From Lachnospiraceae bacterium (GTDB lineage: Bacteria; Bacillota; Clostridia; Lachnospirales; Lachnospiraceae): 64,000 nucleotides of DNA. Where the stretch lies: the NCBI GenBank assembly GCA_024691425.1, contig JAILNQ010000101.1, positions 19,502 through 83,501 of the forward strand, written 5' to 3'. The position numbers and the translations under genes are program-made. Shown here piece after piece: positions 27,781-36,705 of this stretch; within the stretch, counting starts at the first letter, position 1, and every line of letters starts with the position of its first letter. The notes under the pieces are model-generated. The model searched no databases and was not told the origin of the DNA. It saw only the letters and a list, made by a program, of their open reading frames with translations.

Positions 27781-29955
27781 ATGGCAGGAGAAACTGTTAA
27801 AAAACCGGTCAGGAATAAAGTGGCGCGAGTTCCCGTCGTCATGCAGATGGAGGCGTTAGAATGCGGTGCCGCATCTCTTGACATGATACTTGCATATTAC
27901 GGAAAGTGGATACCGCTCGAACAGGTACGCAAAGACTGCGGAGTAAGCCGTGACGGGTCGAACGCCATGAACATCATCAAGGCGGCACGCAGTTACGGAC
28001 TTGAAGCCGAGGGCTTCCGTGTTGAGACGGAAAACCTGAAAAAAGACGGTATGTTTCCGTGCATCGTTCACTGGGAATTCAACCATTTCGTTGTTCTTCG
28101 CGGATTTTCGCGCGACAGGGCATATCTCAATGATCCCGCAAAAGGAAACTATTCGGTTGATATGGAGCGCTTTGACGAAGCGTTCACCGGAATCGTGCTT
28201 ATGTTTGAGCCGACGGAAAATTTCGAGCCCGGAGGCAGACCTAAGAGCGTTATCTCATTCGCGAAAAAGAGACTGAAAGGTGCAGGCCCGGCGATCGCTT
28301 TCGTGACCATATCACTTGTGATATCATCGCTTGCGACCATACTGAACGCAGGCTTTTCAAGAGTGTTCATAGATCAGCTTCTTACGGGCAGGAACAGCAA
28401 TTGGATCATACCGTTCTTTGCAGGACTTGCAACCGTTACGCTTCTTCAGATCGTGACCGCTTGGATCGGAGCAGTTTATTCACTCCGCCTTTCCGGCAGC
28501 ATGGCGGCGGTCGGCAACAGCACGTACATGTGGAAGGTGCTGAGACTGCCGATGGAATTTTTCACGCAGAGGCTTGCCGGAGACATTCAGGAGCGAAAGC
28601 TTTCAAACGGAAGTATTGCTCAGACCGTAGTAGACACGATCACGCCGCTTGCCATCAATTCCATCATGATGATCTTCTACATGATCGTTATGTTCCGTTA
28701 TTCCGTTATCCTTTCGTGCATCGGACTTTTCGCCGTGGCAGTAAATGCCGGCCTGTCACGGTTCATTTCGGCAAAGAGGATAAACATCACCCGTGTCATG
28801 ATGCGCGATCAGGGTAAGCTCGCATCCGCGACAGTAGGCGCCATCGACATGATCGAGACGATAAAATCAAGCGGCGCTGAGAACGGCTATTTTGAGAAAT
28901 GGTCCGGATATCAGGCATCATACAACACGCAGACGGTCAGATATCAGAAACAGGATGCACTGCTCGGGCTCATTCCGCAGACGGTCCTTCAGCTGACCAG
29001 CATTCTCATACTTATTCTCGGATTATATCTTACTATGCAGGGAAAATTCACGGCAGGCATGATCATTGCGTTCCAGGGATTCCTCGGTTCGTTCACGCTG
29101 CCCGCGCAGCAGACGATAACTGCCAGTCAGACAATACAGGAGATGCGTACATCAATGGAGCGTATCGAGGACGTGATGGATTATCCGGAAGCCGAAGTTT
29201 TTTCCGGCAGTGCCGGATGCGAGGAGTACGGAAAGCTGTCCGGGGCAATTTCGATGAAAGGTGTGACTTTCGGTTATTCAAGGCTTGCCGAACCTCTTAT
29301 CAAGGATTTTGATCTCGAGATAAAACCGGGACAGAGAGTTGCTTTCGTCGGTGCATCAGGATGCGGCAAGAGCACTCTTTCAAAACTGATATCAGGGCTT
29401 TACGAACCGTGGAGCGGCCAGATACTTTTTGACGGAAAACCGATAAGCGAAATAGACAGGAATGTTTTCACAGGTTCCCTTGCCGTTGTAGATCAGGATG
29501 TCATTCTGTTCGAGGATACGATATCGGGAAACATAAAGATGTGGGACAATTCCATCGAGGATTTCGAGATGATAATGGCGGCAAGGGATGCCAGCATTCA
29601 CGAGGACATCATAATGCGCCGCGGCGGATATCAGTATAAGCTTGCAGAGGGCGGTCGCGATTTCTCGGGAGGTCAGTGTCAGAGGCTTGAGATAGCGCGT
29701 GTTCTTGCCCAGGATCCGACTATGATCATAATGGATGAGGCGACATCTGCGCTCGATGCGCGCACGGAATATGAGGTCGTTAAGTCTATAAAGGACAGGG
29801 GAATAACCTGTATCGTTATCGCGCACAGGCTTTCAACGATACGTGACTGTGATGAGATAATCGTTCTCGACCACGGCGTTGTAGTCGAGCGGGGAACGCA
29901 TAAGGAACTGATGGAAAAAGGCGGCGCCTACATGGAACTCGTCAGCAGCGACTGA
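27781..29955 (+). CDS. NHLM-type ABC transporter with N-terminal C39 peptidase
   Basis: A 724-residue exporter that cuts double-glycine leaders and moves the peptide out. The N-terminal C39 domain has an intact active site: Gln22, Cys28 in ECGAASL, His102 in EFNHFVVL and Asp118 in LNDPAKG. A six-helix membrane domain follows (about residues 160-470). The ATPase has Walker A GASGCGKST, signature FSGGQCQRLEIARVL, Walker B IIMDEATSALD and the H-loop IAHRLSTI. It starts 8 bases after the truncated HlyD gene and is followed by a second ABC protein. The likely substrate is the peptide encoded at 32329. Confidence 0.92.
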   Translation: MAGETVKKPVRNKVARVPVVMQMEALECGAASLDMILAYYGKWIPLEQVRKDCGVSRDGSNAMNIIKAARSYGLEAEGFRVETENLKKDGMFPCIVHWEFNHFVVLRGFSRDRAYLNDPAKGNYSVDMERFDEAFTGIVLMFEPTENFEPGGRPKSVISFAKKRLKGAGPAIAFVTISLVISSLATILNAGFSRVFIDQLLTGRNSNWIIPFFAGLATVTLLQIVTAWIGAVYSLRLSGSMAAVGNSTYMWKVLRLPMEFFTQRLAGDIQERKLSNGSIAQTVVDTITPLAINSIMMIFYMIVMFRYSVILSCIGLFAVAVNAGLSRFISAKRINITRVMMRDQGKLASATVGAIDMIETIKSSGAENGYFEKWSGYQASYNTQTVRYQKQDALLGLIPQTVLQLTSILILILGLYLTMQGKFTAGMIIAFQGFLGSFTLPAQQTITASQTIQEMRTSMERIEDVMDYPEAEVFSGSAGCEEYGKLSGAISMKGVTFGYSRLAEPLIKDFDLEIKPGQRVAFVGASGCGKSTLSKLISGLYEPWSGQILFDGKPISEIDRNVFTGSLAVVDQDVILFEDTISGNIKMWDNSIEDFEMIMAARDASIHEDIIMRRGGYQYKLAEGGRDFSGGQCQRLEIARVLAQDPTMIIMDEATSALDARTEYEVVKSIKDRGITCIVIAHRLSTIRDCDEIIVLDHGVVVERGTHKELMEKGGAYMELVSSD

Positions 29956-29992
29956 GAAAGGAGGGAGCGGACCGGACAGGTTTGCGTTATAT

Positions 29993-32182
29993 ATGGGTTG
30001 GTTCGATGAACAGATACGCCAGCGCATGAACGCTGACGAAGAAGTGTTTGAGGACGCTTTCCTCAGCATCGCAGGCGCTGTAATGGGACGGAGAGTCTCA
30101 GATGCGATCAATGAGGGCAGCAGGGCGGCAGAAGATGCCATCGGATATGTCATGGATTACTACCACGTGAAGAAGCGTGACATTTCCGAAGACTGCAACA
30201 TGAATGAAATGCTTGAGCGTCAGCTGAGGCCGTACGGGATCATGAGACGCAACGTCAGACTTGAACGTGGCTGGTACAAGGATGCATCCGGTGCCATGCT
30301 CGGTGTGAGAAAGGATGACGGGAGCGTTGTAGCGCTCATTCCGAGAGGAACGGGCGGATACAGCTATCACGACAGACTGACTGGCAAGAGGGTCAGGATA
30401 AACCGGAAGAATGAGGATATCATCGCAAGAGAGGCTATAGCTTTCTACAAGCCTTTCCCTCTCGGACAGACAGGCGCGCTTACACTTTTAAATTACATAA
30501 TCGAGCAGATTGATTCAAAGGATATAGCGGCCGTTATCGCAACAATGCTCGCGGCAACGCTTGTCGGACTTATGATACCGAGGATAAATGCAATGCTTTT
30601 CTCGGATGTTCTTGCATCGGGAAGATACGTGGCACTTATCGGAACAGGTATTTTCATGCTCTGCGCCGTCATGGGCAACCTTCTGTTCAGTTCGGCGGGA
30701 CAGTTCGCCAGCATGCGGATAAATAACAAGCTCAGCGTGAATGTTGAGGCAGCTGCTATGATGAGGCTCCTGTCGCTCCCTGCGGATTTCTTCAGGGAAT
30801 ACAGCGCAGGTGAACTGTCAAGCAGAATGGAATATATCAATTCGCTTGCATCTCAGCTTGTCGTGATATTCATGAACACCGGACTGTCATCGCTTTTCTC
30901 TCTTGCGTATATTTTCCAGATCAGGCATTATTCGCCGCATCTTGCGGTACCGGCCCTGACGGTGACGATCCTGTCGTTTTTCGTTACTGCAGCATCCGTC
31001 AATATCGAGATGGCAGTGAACAGGCAGCGCATGCTTCTTTCAGCAAAGGAGAGCGGAATCAGCTATGCTCTGATTTCCGGTATTTCGAAGATCAGACTGG
31101 CCGGAGCGGAAAAGAGGGCGTTCGCACGCTGGGGCAGAGCGTATGCCGATCAGTCCGCGTATACCTACAACCCGCCGCTGTTCATAAAAGTGAGCGGAGT
31201 TATATCGACGGCTATCACGCTGATCGGAGCGCTTTTCATATATTTTGAAGCGATTAAGAGCAATGTCAGCGTTGCGGAATATTATGCATTCAACTCCGCA
31301 TACGGCGTTGTCAGCGCGGCTTTTGCTGCGCTTTCCGGAATTGCGATGTCGGTCGCATCCATACGGCCGACGCTTGAGCTTATAAAGCCGCTCATGGAGA
31401 CGGAACCCGAGGTTTCCGAAGAAAAGGAGATCGTGACGAAGCTTTCAGGTGCCGTTGAAATGAACCATGTTACGTTCAGATATACGGATGACATGCCGCC
31501 GGTTCTTGATGATCTGTCGCTGAAGATCAACCCGGGACAGTACATCGCCATAGTCGGAAAGACCGGATGCGGCAAGAGCACTCTGATGCGTATTCTTCTC
31601 GGATTCGAGATGCCTCAGAAGGGAGCAGTGTTCTATGACGGCAAGGACGTAAAGAGGATGGATCTGAAATCGCTCCGCCGCAGGATAGGTGCGGTCATGC
31701 AGAACGGTAAGCTTTTCACCGGGGATATTTTTTCGAATATAGTTATATCCGCACCGTGGCTTACAATGGATGACGCATGGAAGGCGGCTGAGATAGCAGG
31801 AATGGCAGAGGACATCAAGCGGATGCCGATGGGAATGTTCACGATGCTTTCCGAAGGACAGGGCGGAATATCAGGAGGGCAGAAACAGCGTATCCTCATA
31901 GCGAGGGCGGTCGCACCGAAGCCAGCGATACTGATGTTTGATGAGGCGACATCTGCGCTCGACAACATAACGCAGAAACAGGTCAGCGATGCGCTCGGGA
32001 GAATGGACTGTACAAGGATAGTCATAGCACACAGGCTTTCCACGATAAAGCAGTGCGACAGGATAGTTGTGCTCGATAAGGGCCAGATAGCGGAAGACGG
32101 CACTTATGACGAGCTCATTGCAAAGAAAGGCATGTTCGCCGAGCTTGTTGAAAGGCAGAGGCTTGACGATGAAAACGGCTGA
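29993..32182 (+). CDS. NHLP-leader-type ABC transporter permease/ATPase (second half-transporter)
   Basis: A 729-residue protein. Residues 1-170 are a soluble domain with no C39 catalytic residues; the rest is a six-helix membrane domain and an ATPase with Walker A GKTGCGKST, signature ISGGQKQRILIARAV and LMFDEATSALD. This pattern is that of the partner ABC protein in NHLM/NHLP peptide export systems, which likely works as a heterodimer with the C39-bearing ABC protein. ATG at 29993 has no good ribosome site close by; GGAGG lies about 30 bases upstream, and no alternative start in frame fits better. Translation may depend on coupling. Confidence 0.88.
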   Translation: MGWFDEQIRQRMNADEEVFEDAFLSIAGAVMGRRVSDAINEGSRAAEDAIGYVMDYYHVKKRDISEDCNMNEMLERQLRPYGIMRRNVRLERGWYKDASGAMLGVRKDDGSVVALIPRGTGGYSYHDRLTGKRVRINRKNEDIIAREAIAFYKPFPLGQTGALTLLNYIIEQIDSKDIAAVIATMLAATLVGLMIPRINAMLFSDVLASGRYVALIGTGIFMLCAVMGNLLFSSAGQFASMRINNKLSVNVEAAAMMRLLSLPADFFREYSAGELSSRMEYINSLASQLVVIFMNTGLSSLFSLAYIFQIRHYSPHLAVPALTVTILSFFVTAASVNIEMAVNRQRMLLSAKESGISYALISGISKIRLAGAEKRAFARWGRAYADQSAYTYNPPLFIKVSGVISTAITLIGALFIYFEAIKSNVSVAEYYAFNSAYGVVSAAFAALSGIAMSVASIRPTLELIKPLMETEPEVSEEKEIVTKLSGAVEMNHVTFRYTDDMPPVLDDLSLKINPGQYIAIVGKTGCGKSTLMRILLGFEMPQKGAVFYDGKDVKRMDLKSLRRRIGAVMQNGKLFTGDIFSNIVISAPWLTMDDAWKAAEIAGMAEDIKRMPMGMFTMLSEGQGGISGGQKQRILIARAVAPKPAILMFDEATSALDNITQKQVSDALGRMDCTRIVIAHRLSTIKQCDRIVVLDKGQIAEDGTYDELIAKKGMFAELVERQRLDDENG

Positions 32183-32223
32183 TGAATCCATCTGTGTTTT
32201 TTTGTGTTTTTAGCGCTTTATTG

Positions 32224-32252
32224 TTGCAGCAATTGCATATATATGTGATAAT
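32224..32252 (+). promoter_or_regulatory. Promoter for the double-glycine peptide gene
   Basis: TTGCAG (32224-32229), a 17-bp spacer and an extended -10 TGTGATAAT (hexamer at 32247-32252). The following leader of about 70 bases holds two small hairpins: GAGTTG/CAACTC (32258-32274) and CACAG/CTGTG around a T-run (32276-32293). The peptide gene can thus be expressed apart from the transporter genes. Confidence 0.65.
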
Positions 32253-32328
32253 ATAAGGAGTTGAAAGCCAACTCTCACAGAATTTTTTCTGTGCACAACT
32301 GATAATCAAAGATTAAGGAGGATCAACA

Positions 32329-32580
32329 ATGGACGACAAACTCAGAGGGAAACTTGATGAGAGCCTGCTCGAGGGAGTAACAGGCGGAGTAGTATTTGAT
32401 GCAAGAGACATTTCAGGGGCAGATCCGTCACATCCGTTCGAAGTTCTTGATGACAAGAACGGCACTGTTCTCGGACGCTTCACGAGCATGAACGATGCGA
32501 TGTATGCTGCAGGTACGATCAGCCAGAACCATATGGTAGTAAACTGGGATCAGGTACTTCAGCTCCGCGGACAGAAGTAA
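32329..32580 (+). CDS. Candidate double-glycine-leader exported peptide
   Basis: An 83-residue product with a short acidic leader ending in the double-glycine motif (LLEGVTGG, Gly19-Gly20). Cleavage there by the C39 protease at 27781 would release a 63-residue peptide. The mature part has no Cys; it contains a beta-turn-like segment (FEVLDDKNGTVLGRF) and an amphipathic tail (MNDAMYAAGTIS, then VVNWDQVLQLRGQK). It has its own promoter, a strong AAGGAGG site and a terminator directly after. No modification enzyme is encoded nearby, so an unmodified bacteriocin or signalling peptide is more likely than a lanthipeptide. Function is inferred from context only. Confidence 0.75.
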   Translation: MDDKLRGKLDESLLEGVTGGVVFDARDISGADPSHPFEVLDDKNGTVLGRFTSMNDAMYAAGTISQNHMVVNWDQVLQLRGQK

Positions 32581-32603
32581 GATAGCAGTTCGTGTTCACA
32601 CAG

Positions 32604-32635
32604 AACGGGCGGGCATATTGCCTGCCCGTTTTTTG
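32604..32635 (+). terminator. Terminator after the peptide gene
   Basis: An 11-bp stem with one G-T pair (ACGGGCGGGCA with TGCCTGCCCGT) followed by TTTTT. It ends the short transcript of the peptide gene. Confidence 0.88.
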
Positions 32636-32650
32636 CGGAGCAATTTCTGG

Positions 32651-32767
32651 ATGGCGTTCATCTATGTATTGGCGGTATTTCTGCTCGCATATCTGCTCGA
32701 TGCCGCAAAAGTCAGGAACGATATCATGTTCATAAACTCGAGCATTAAAAACCGCAGGGAACAATAA
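32651..32767 (+). CDS. 38-residue putative membrane peptide
   Basis: A short frame encoding AFIYVLAVFLLAYLLDAAKV followed by a polar, basic tail ending in KNRREQ. It is one membrane helix plus a cytoplasmic tail. GCGGAG lies about 10 bases upstream of the ATG. It lies just past the terminator of the double-glycine peptide gene, so read-through or an unseen promoter would be needed. It could be an immunity or accessory peptide for the export locus, but its position is the only support. Confidence 0.4.
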   Translation: MAFIYVLAVFLLAYLLDAAKVRNDIMFINSSIKNRREQ

Positions 32768-32789
32768 AAAAGTTAAATCATGCTTTCTG

Positions 32790-32817
32790 TTGACTAGAGC
32801 GCGAATATTACTATACT
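32790..32817 (+). promoter_or_regulatory. Promoter for the SDR gene
   Basis: TTGACT (32790-32795), a 16-bp spacer and TATACT (32812-32817), followed by an 80-base leader with a small hairpin around GCCGGCAGCAATGCCGAC. Confidence 0.65.
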
Positions 32818-32898
32818 TGAATATGGGGTTGCGCCGGCAGCAATGCCGACGGGAAAAAACAAACAGTAAATATTCAAGAAAGGAAGGTAGAACAGAAA

Positions 32899-33675
32899 AT
32901 GTTCAAAAGAATTTTCGAGATCACGGGAAATGTTGCCCTGATCACCGGGTGCTCATCAGGACTCGGCGTGCAGATGGCACATGCTCTCGCGAACCAGGGC
33001 TGCAAGATCGTTGCGATAGCGAGAAGGCAGGAATTACTGGAACAGGTATGTAAGGAGATTGCGGAGGAGCACGGTGTTGAGACTATGCCTATCCGCTGCG
33101 ACATAACGAAGACGGATGAGATAGAAGAAACGGTCAAGAAGGTCGTGGACAGATTCGGAAGGATCGATATCCTTGTGAACAATGCCGGAACCGGTGCCGT
33201 TGACCACGCGGAGAACATTACCGATGAGCAGTTCCAGAAAGAGTTTGATGTGGACCTGTTCGGTACTTTCAAATTCGCGCGTGCGGTTGCAAACCAGGCA
33301 ATGATACCCGCAAAGTACGGAAGAATCATCAACATTGCATCAATGTACGGACTTGTCGGTAACAAGATTGCCGGATCCGCGCCGTATCATGCAGCAAAAG
33401 GCGGAGTAGTTAACCTCACGAGAGCACTTGCGGCTGAGTGGGGCGCATACGGCATCACGGTCAATTCCATATGCCCGGGCTATTTCTATACGCCGCTTAC
33501 AACGGATACGCTGAACAGCGATTTCTTCCAACAGAATGCGAAGACAATGATCCCTCTTGAGCGTTATGGAAATGAAGGTGAGCTTGATACGGCCGTAGTA
33601 TTCCTCGCTTCACCGAACTCTTCATACGTTACGGGCATTGCGCTTCCGGTCGACGGAGGATACACCTGCATGTAA
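32899..33675 (+). CDS. Short-chain dehydrogenase/reductase
   Basis: A 258-residue classical SDR. It has the nucleotide loop TGCSSGLG (residues 16-23), NNAG in ILVNNAGTG, catalytic Ser in IINIASMYG, the YxxxK pair in YHAAKGG, and the C-terminal VTGIALPVDGGYTCM. It most resembles gluconate 5-dehydrogenase or 3-oxoacyl-ACP reductase-like enzymes. The substrate cannot be read from sequence. It has its own promoter and a terminator, so it is a single-gene unit. GGAAGG lies 10 bases upstream of the start. Confidence 0.88.
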   Translation: MFKRIFEITGNVALITGCSSGLGVQMAHALANQGCKIVAIARRQELLEQVCKEIAEEHGVETMPIRCDITKTDEIEETVKKVVDRFGRIDILVNNAGTGAVDHAENITDEQFQKEFDVDLFGTFKFARAVANQAMIPAKYGRIINIASMYGLVGNKIAGSAPYHAAKGGVVNLTRALAAEWGAYGITVNSICPGYFYTPLTTDTLNSDFFQQNAKTMIPLERYGNEGELDTAVVFLASPNSSYVTGIALPVDGGYTCM

Positions 33676-33695
33676 TGCATGCTCTGAATGATAAG

Positions 33696-33733
33696 AGAAC
33701 CCGGAACAGCCTGCAATGATTCCGGGTTCTTTG
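33696..33733 (+). terminator. Terminator-like hairpin after the SDR gene
   Basis: An 11-bp perfect stem (AGAACCCGGAA with TTCCGGGTTCT) with a short T tail. The loop is 13 bases. Confidence 0.7.
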
Positions 33734-33781
33734 CATTATTGCAGAAATGTTTTGGAATAGAAAAATGGGAGAGATAAGATC

Positions 33782-34330
33782 GTGAACATAGTCAGCATAG
33801 AATGCCCCAACTGCGGCGGCAGAATCGATCGTGATAAGAACGAATACTTTGCGAACTGTCCGTTCTGCGGAACTGAAGTCTGCTTTGATGAGATAAAAGG
33901 CGAGGCTCAGTATGGACAGATCGACGAGCTCAAGGACCGTGTGGAAGCGTTCGAGAAAAGAGAGCGTTTTGATGAAGAGGGCAGATCGAGGATCAGGAAG
34001 TGGATCAAGTGGAGGAACATATCTTATGTCGCGATTTCCGGAGCGACTTTTCTCGGTTTTTTCTTCGTCGGACTCGGCAGCGGTTCTCATCCGGAAAACG
34101 ATATATTCATCGGAATAGGCGCCGTGATCTTCATCTTAATGATGACGCTTTTCTTTGCCTGCCCTCCGGCGCTTGCAGCACATTATCCGGACTATGACCT
34201 CATAAACGGCAAGGTGAACTTTGCGGACAGGCTGGCGATGTACGTCAAGATAGCTGCAACATCCATAGGAATCGGAGTCATTTCCGCGTTCGCCGCATAC
34301 ATCGTTCTGAAATCAATGGGCAGAGCGTGA
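33782..34330 (+). CDS. Zinc-ribbon membrane protein, unknown function
   Basis: 182 residues. The N-terminus carries two Cys pairs (CPNCGG and CPFCGTE) that form a zinc ribbon. A charged helical stretch (KDRVEAFEKRERFDEE) follows, then three hydrophobic segments from about residue 82 to the end (the first reads ISGATFLGFFFVGLG). Such proteins are common in Clostridia, and no function is known to me. The next gene begins about 10 bases after its stop. Confidence 0.75.
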   Translation: MNIVSIECPNCGGRIDRDKNEYFANCPFCGTEVCFDEIKGEAQYGQIDELKDRVEAFEKRERFDEEGRSRIRKWIKWRNISYVAISGATFLGFFFVGLGSGSHPENDIFIGIGAVIFILMMTLFFACPPALAAHYPDYDLINGKVNFADRLAMYVKIAATSIGIGVISAFAAYIVLKSMGRA

Positions 34331-34339
34331 TATTTGGTT

Positions 34340-35098
34340 ATGAACGGTTTCTTTACTTACGGTTATAATCTGCCAGAGGGTTCGGGATACGCACTCTATA
34401 GCGTAACACATATAATACTGATCGTTCTCAGCATTGTGATGATCGTCGGTATCATCATGTTCTGCAGAACCGGCCGCGGCAAAAGCGGCAGAATCGCCAG
34501 GCGCATTACGGCCATAATCCCGATTGTTCTTATGATCATGAGATGGGTTTTCGTTGCGGTAAGCAATGTTGCTTTTATCTCGGAACTTCCTCTTCACCTT
34601 TGCAGCATGACGGGAATGCTCTGTCTTCTGTATGAACTGACAAGTCATGATTCGTTTTTTGGCTCCGTCCTGGGTCAGGCCCTGTTTGCTCTGTGTCTTC
34701 CAGGTGCAGTCATGGCGATACTGTTTCCGGATGCAACTTATTATCCGGCGTGGCATTTCATTACCGTGGAGAGTTTTCTTTTCCATGTGTTCATTACCGC
34801 GTACATAATTGTTATGCTGATCGACGGGAGCATACGGCCGGATATAGGGGAAGCGTATAAGAGCATATTGTTCCTGTTTGTGATCGTTCCTCCGGTCATG
34901 ATTTTCGATCATCGGTTCGGAACAAACTATATGTTTCTTAACGGACCGTCGAACGGCTCGCCGCTCACAATCTTTTATGAATCCGGAGGATATGGGGGAT
35001 ACCTTGTGGCTTATGGGCTTATTGCGCTCGCAGTAATAATTCTGATGAATGCTGCGGGTTTTTTCATCATCAATTTAAGACAAAAAAAGGCTTCATGA
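34340..35098 (+). CDS. YwaF/TIGR02206-type integral membrane protein
   Basis: A 252-residue protein with about seven hydrophobic segments. Features such as ELPLHLCSMTG, the central ALCLPGAVMAILFPD and HVFITAYIIVM are typical of the YwaF-like membrane family, whose role is unknown. I prefer ATG at 34340 to the in-frame TTG at 34334. No clear ribosome site is present, so translation may be coupled to the zinc-ribbon gene just upstream. Confidence 0.78.
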   Translation: MNGFFTYGYNLPEGSGYALYSVTHIILIVLSIVMIVGIIMFCRTGRGKSGRIARRITAIIPIVLMIMRWVFVAVSNVAFISELPLHLCSMTGMLCLLYELTSHDSFFGSVLGQALFALCLPGAVMAILFPDATYYPAWHFITVESFLFHVFITAYIIVMLIDGSIRPDIGEAYKSILFLFVIVPPVMIFDHRFGTNYMFLNGPSNGSPLTIFYESGGYGGYLVAYGLIALAVIILMNAAGFFIINLRQKKAS

Positions 35099-35124
35099 TG
35101 TTATAATATGAGAGTCTTATGAAG
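35091..35124 (+). promoter_or_regulatory. -10 element within an inverted repeat, upstream of the second glutamine synthetase
   Basis: TATAAT (35102-35107) is flanked by CTTCAT (35091-35096) and ATGAAG (35119-35124), which are inverted copies. No good -35 is seen at the right spacing, so an activator may be needed. Confidence 0.45.
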
Positions 35125-35153
35125 ATCATTATATAGACATATGGGAGGAAGAG

Positions 35154-36584
35154 ATGGCAAGAACACTGAAAGAGATTCGTAAAATCATTGAGGATGAAGG
35201 CATCAGGATGGTTGACTTCAAACTGACCGATATTGACGGAAGATGGCGTCATCTGAGCATTCCGGCGGAGAGACTGACGGAAAGCATTATGGAGCATGGA
35301 ATAGGGTTTGATGGATCGAATTACGGATATGCACCTGTTGAGAACAGCGACATGGTATTCATACCTGTGCTTGACTCGGCAGTTATCGATCGTTATTCGG
35401 AGATTCCGACTCTATCAATGATCGGAGATGTAAGGGTTATAGATCTTCCGAACAACAGACCGTTTGACCAGTATCCGAGAAATGTTGCCATAAGGGCGCT
35501 CGAATATATGGAGGAAATCGGGGTTGCCGACAGGATGGTTATCGGTCCGGAATATGAGTTCTATATTTTTGACAGCGTGCAGTACAGTACAGATTATTAC
35601 AACATGTACGCACGATTATTCACTTCACAGGCAGGTTTTGCGGCCGGCCTTGAAGATAATAACAAAGGCTATCAGCTGAAATCAGGAGCAGGTTATCACA
35701 ATTCGCTCCCGACGGATATCAGGAATGACTTGAGATCACGGATGTGTCTTGCCATGAACGAATGGGGCATTGATGTGAAATATCATCATCCCGAGGTGGG
35801 CGGCAGCGGCCAGATGGAGATAGAGGTTGAGCTCGGTGACATGCTGAAGCTCGCCGATGATACGATGTCGGCAAAATATGTCATTAAAAATGAGGCCGTG
35901 AAGGACGGCTGTACGGCAACGTTCATGCCAAAGCCGCTGGCCGGTGAAGCAGGTAACGGAATGCATGTGCACATGCTGCTTTTCAAGAAAGGAAAGCCGG
36001 TATTCTATGATGCAAAGGGATATGCCCAGCTCAGCGATAAGGCGCACTGGTTCATGGGCGGTCTGCTTTCTCATGCGTGTTCCTTATGTGCGATAACAAA
36101 TCCTTCCACCAATTCATACAAGAGGCTGGTACCCGGTTTCGAGGCACCTGTTACTATAGGTTATGCCATGTCGAACCGAAGTGCGGTCATACGCATTCCT
36201 GCGTACGCAAAGACTCCGGATACAAAACGTTTTGAACTCAGGAATCCGGATGCAACATGCAATCCGTATTACGCATACGCGGCAATCCTTATGGCCGGGC
36301 TTGACGGAATAAAGAACAAAATTGATCCTCATAAAGCGGGATGGGGTCCTTATGACTACAACCTTTACGAGCTTTCGGACGAAGAGAAGGCAAAACTGTC
36401 AGCTCTTCCTACGTCTCTTGATGAGGCAGTTGATGCGCTTGAGGCCGATCATGATTATCTGACCGCAGGAGGCGTGTTCCCTGAAAGACTGCTTAAACAG
36501 CTTATCACCCGCTGTAGAAAATCGAGCGACCGCATATCCAGATTGCCTCATCCAGCAGAATTCGCCGAGTACTACGATCTGTGA
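35154..36584 (+). CDS. Glutamine synthetase, long type I form
   Basis: A 476-residue glutamine synthetase-fold protein. It has VDFKLTDIDGRWRHL at the front, EYEFYIF, PEVGGSGQMEIE, AGNGMHVHM, NPSTNSYKRLVPGFEAP and FELRNPDATCNPYYAYAAILMAG. It keeps the extended loop with NLYEL at the place of the adenylylated Tyr in enterobacterial enzymes and ends EFAEYYDL. It is clearly distinct from the 428-residue enzyme at 4039-5325. A glutamine synthetase is most likely; a related gamma-glutamyl ligase is possible. It is a single-gene unit with GGGAGGAAG before the start and a terminator after it. Confidence 0.9.
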   Translation: MARTLKEIRKIIEDEGIRMVDFKLTDIDGRWRHLSIPAERLTESIMEHGIGFDGSNYGYAPVENSDMVFIPVLDSAVIDRYSEIPTLSMIGDVRVIDLPNNRPFDQYPRNVAIRALEYMEEIGVADRMVIGPEYEFYIFDSVQYSTDYYNMYARLFTSQAGFAAGLEDNNKGYQLKSGAGYHNSLPTDIRNDLRSRMCLAMNEWGIDVKYHHPEVGGSGQMEIEVELGDMLKLADDTMSAKYVIKNEAVKDGCTATFMPKPLAGEAGNGMHVHMLLFKKGKPVFYDAKGYAQLSDKAHWFMGGLLSHACSLCAITNPSTNSYKRLVPGFEAPVTIGYAMSNRSAVIRIPAYAKTPDTKRFELRNPDATCNPYYAYAAILMAGLDGIKNKIDPHKAGWGPYDYNLYELSDEEKAKLSALPTSLDEAVDALEADHDYLTAGGVFPERLLKQLITRCRKSSDRISRLPHPAEFAEYYDL

Positions 36585-36637
36585 GGGACGAGCAGCTTGA
36601 GGCCTTTTGCCGGAATGTCTGCTGAAGGCGGACATAC

Positions 36638-36668
36638 AATAAACTGCCCGATGCGGGCAGTTTATTTC
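36638..36668 (+). terminator. Terminator after the second glutamine synthetase
   Basis: A perfect 13-bp stem (AATAAACTGCCCG with CGGGCAGTTTATT) around the loop ATG. The A/T-rich stem ends let it work in both directions. Confidence 0.8.
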
Positions 36669-36705
36669 ATACAGAGATAATAGAGTTCTTAATGGAGATA
36701 GAATT

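Noticed and set aside
32329..32580. Lanthipeptide or sactipeptide precursor
   Set aside because: The mature part has no Cys and no radical-SAM, LanM or cyclodehydratase gene is nearby.
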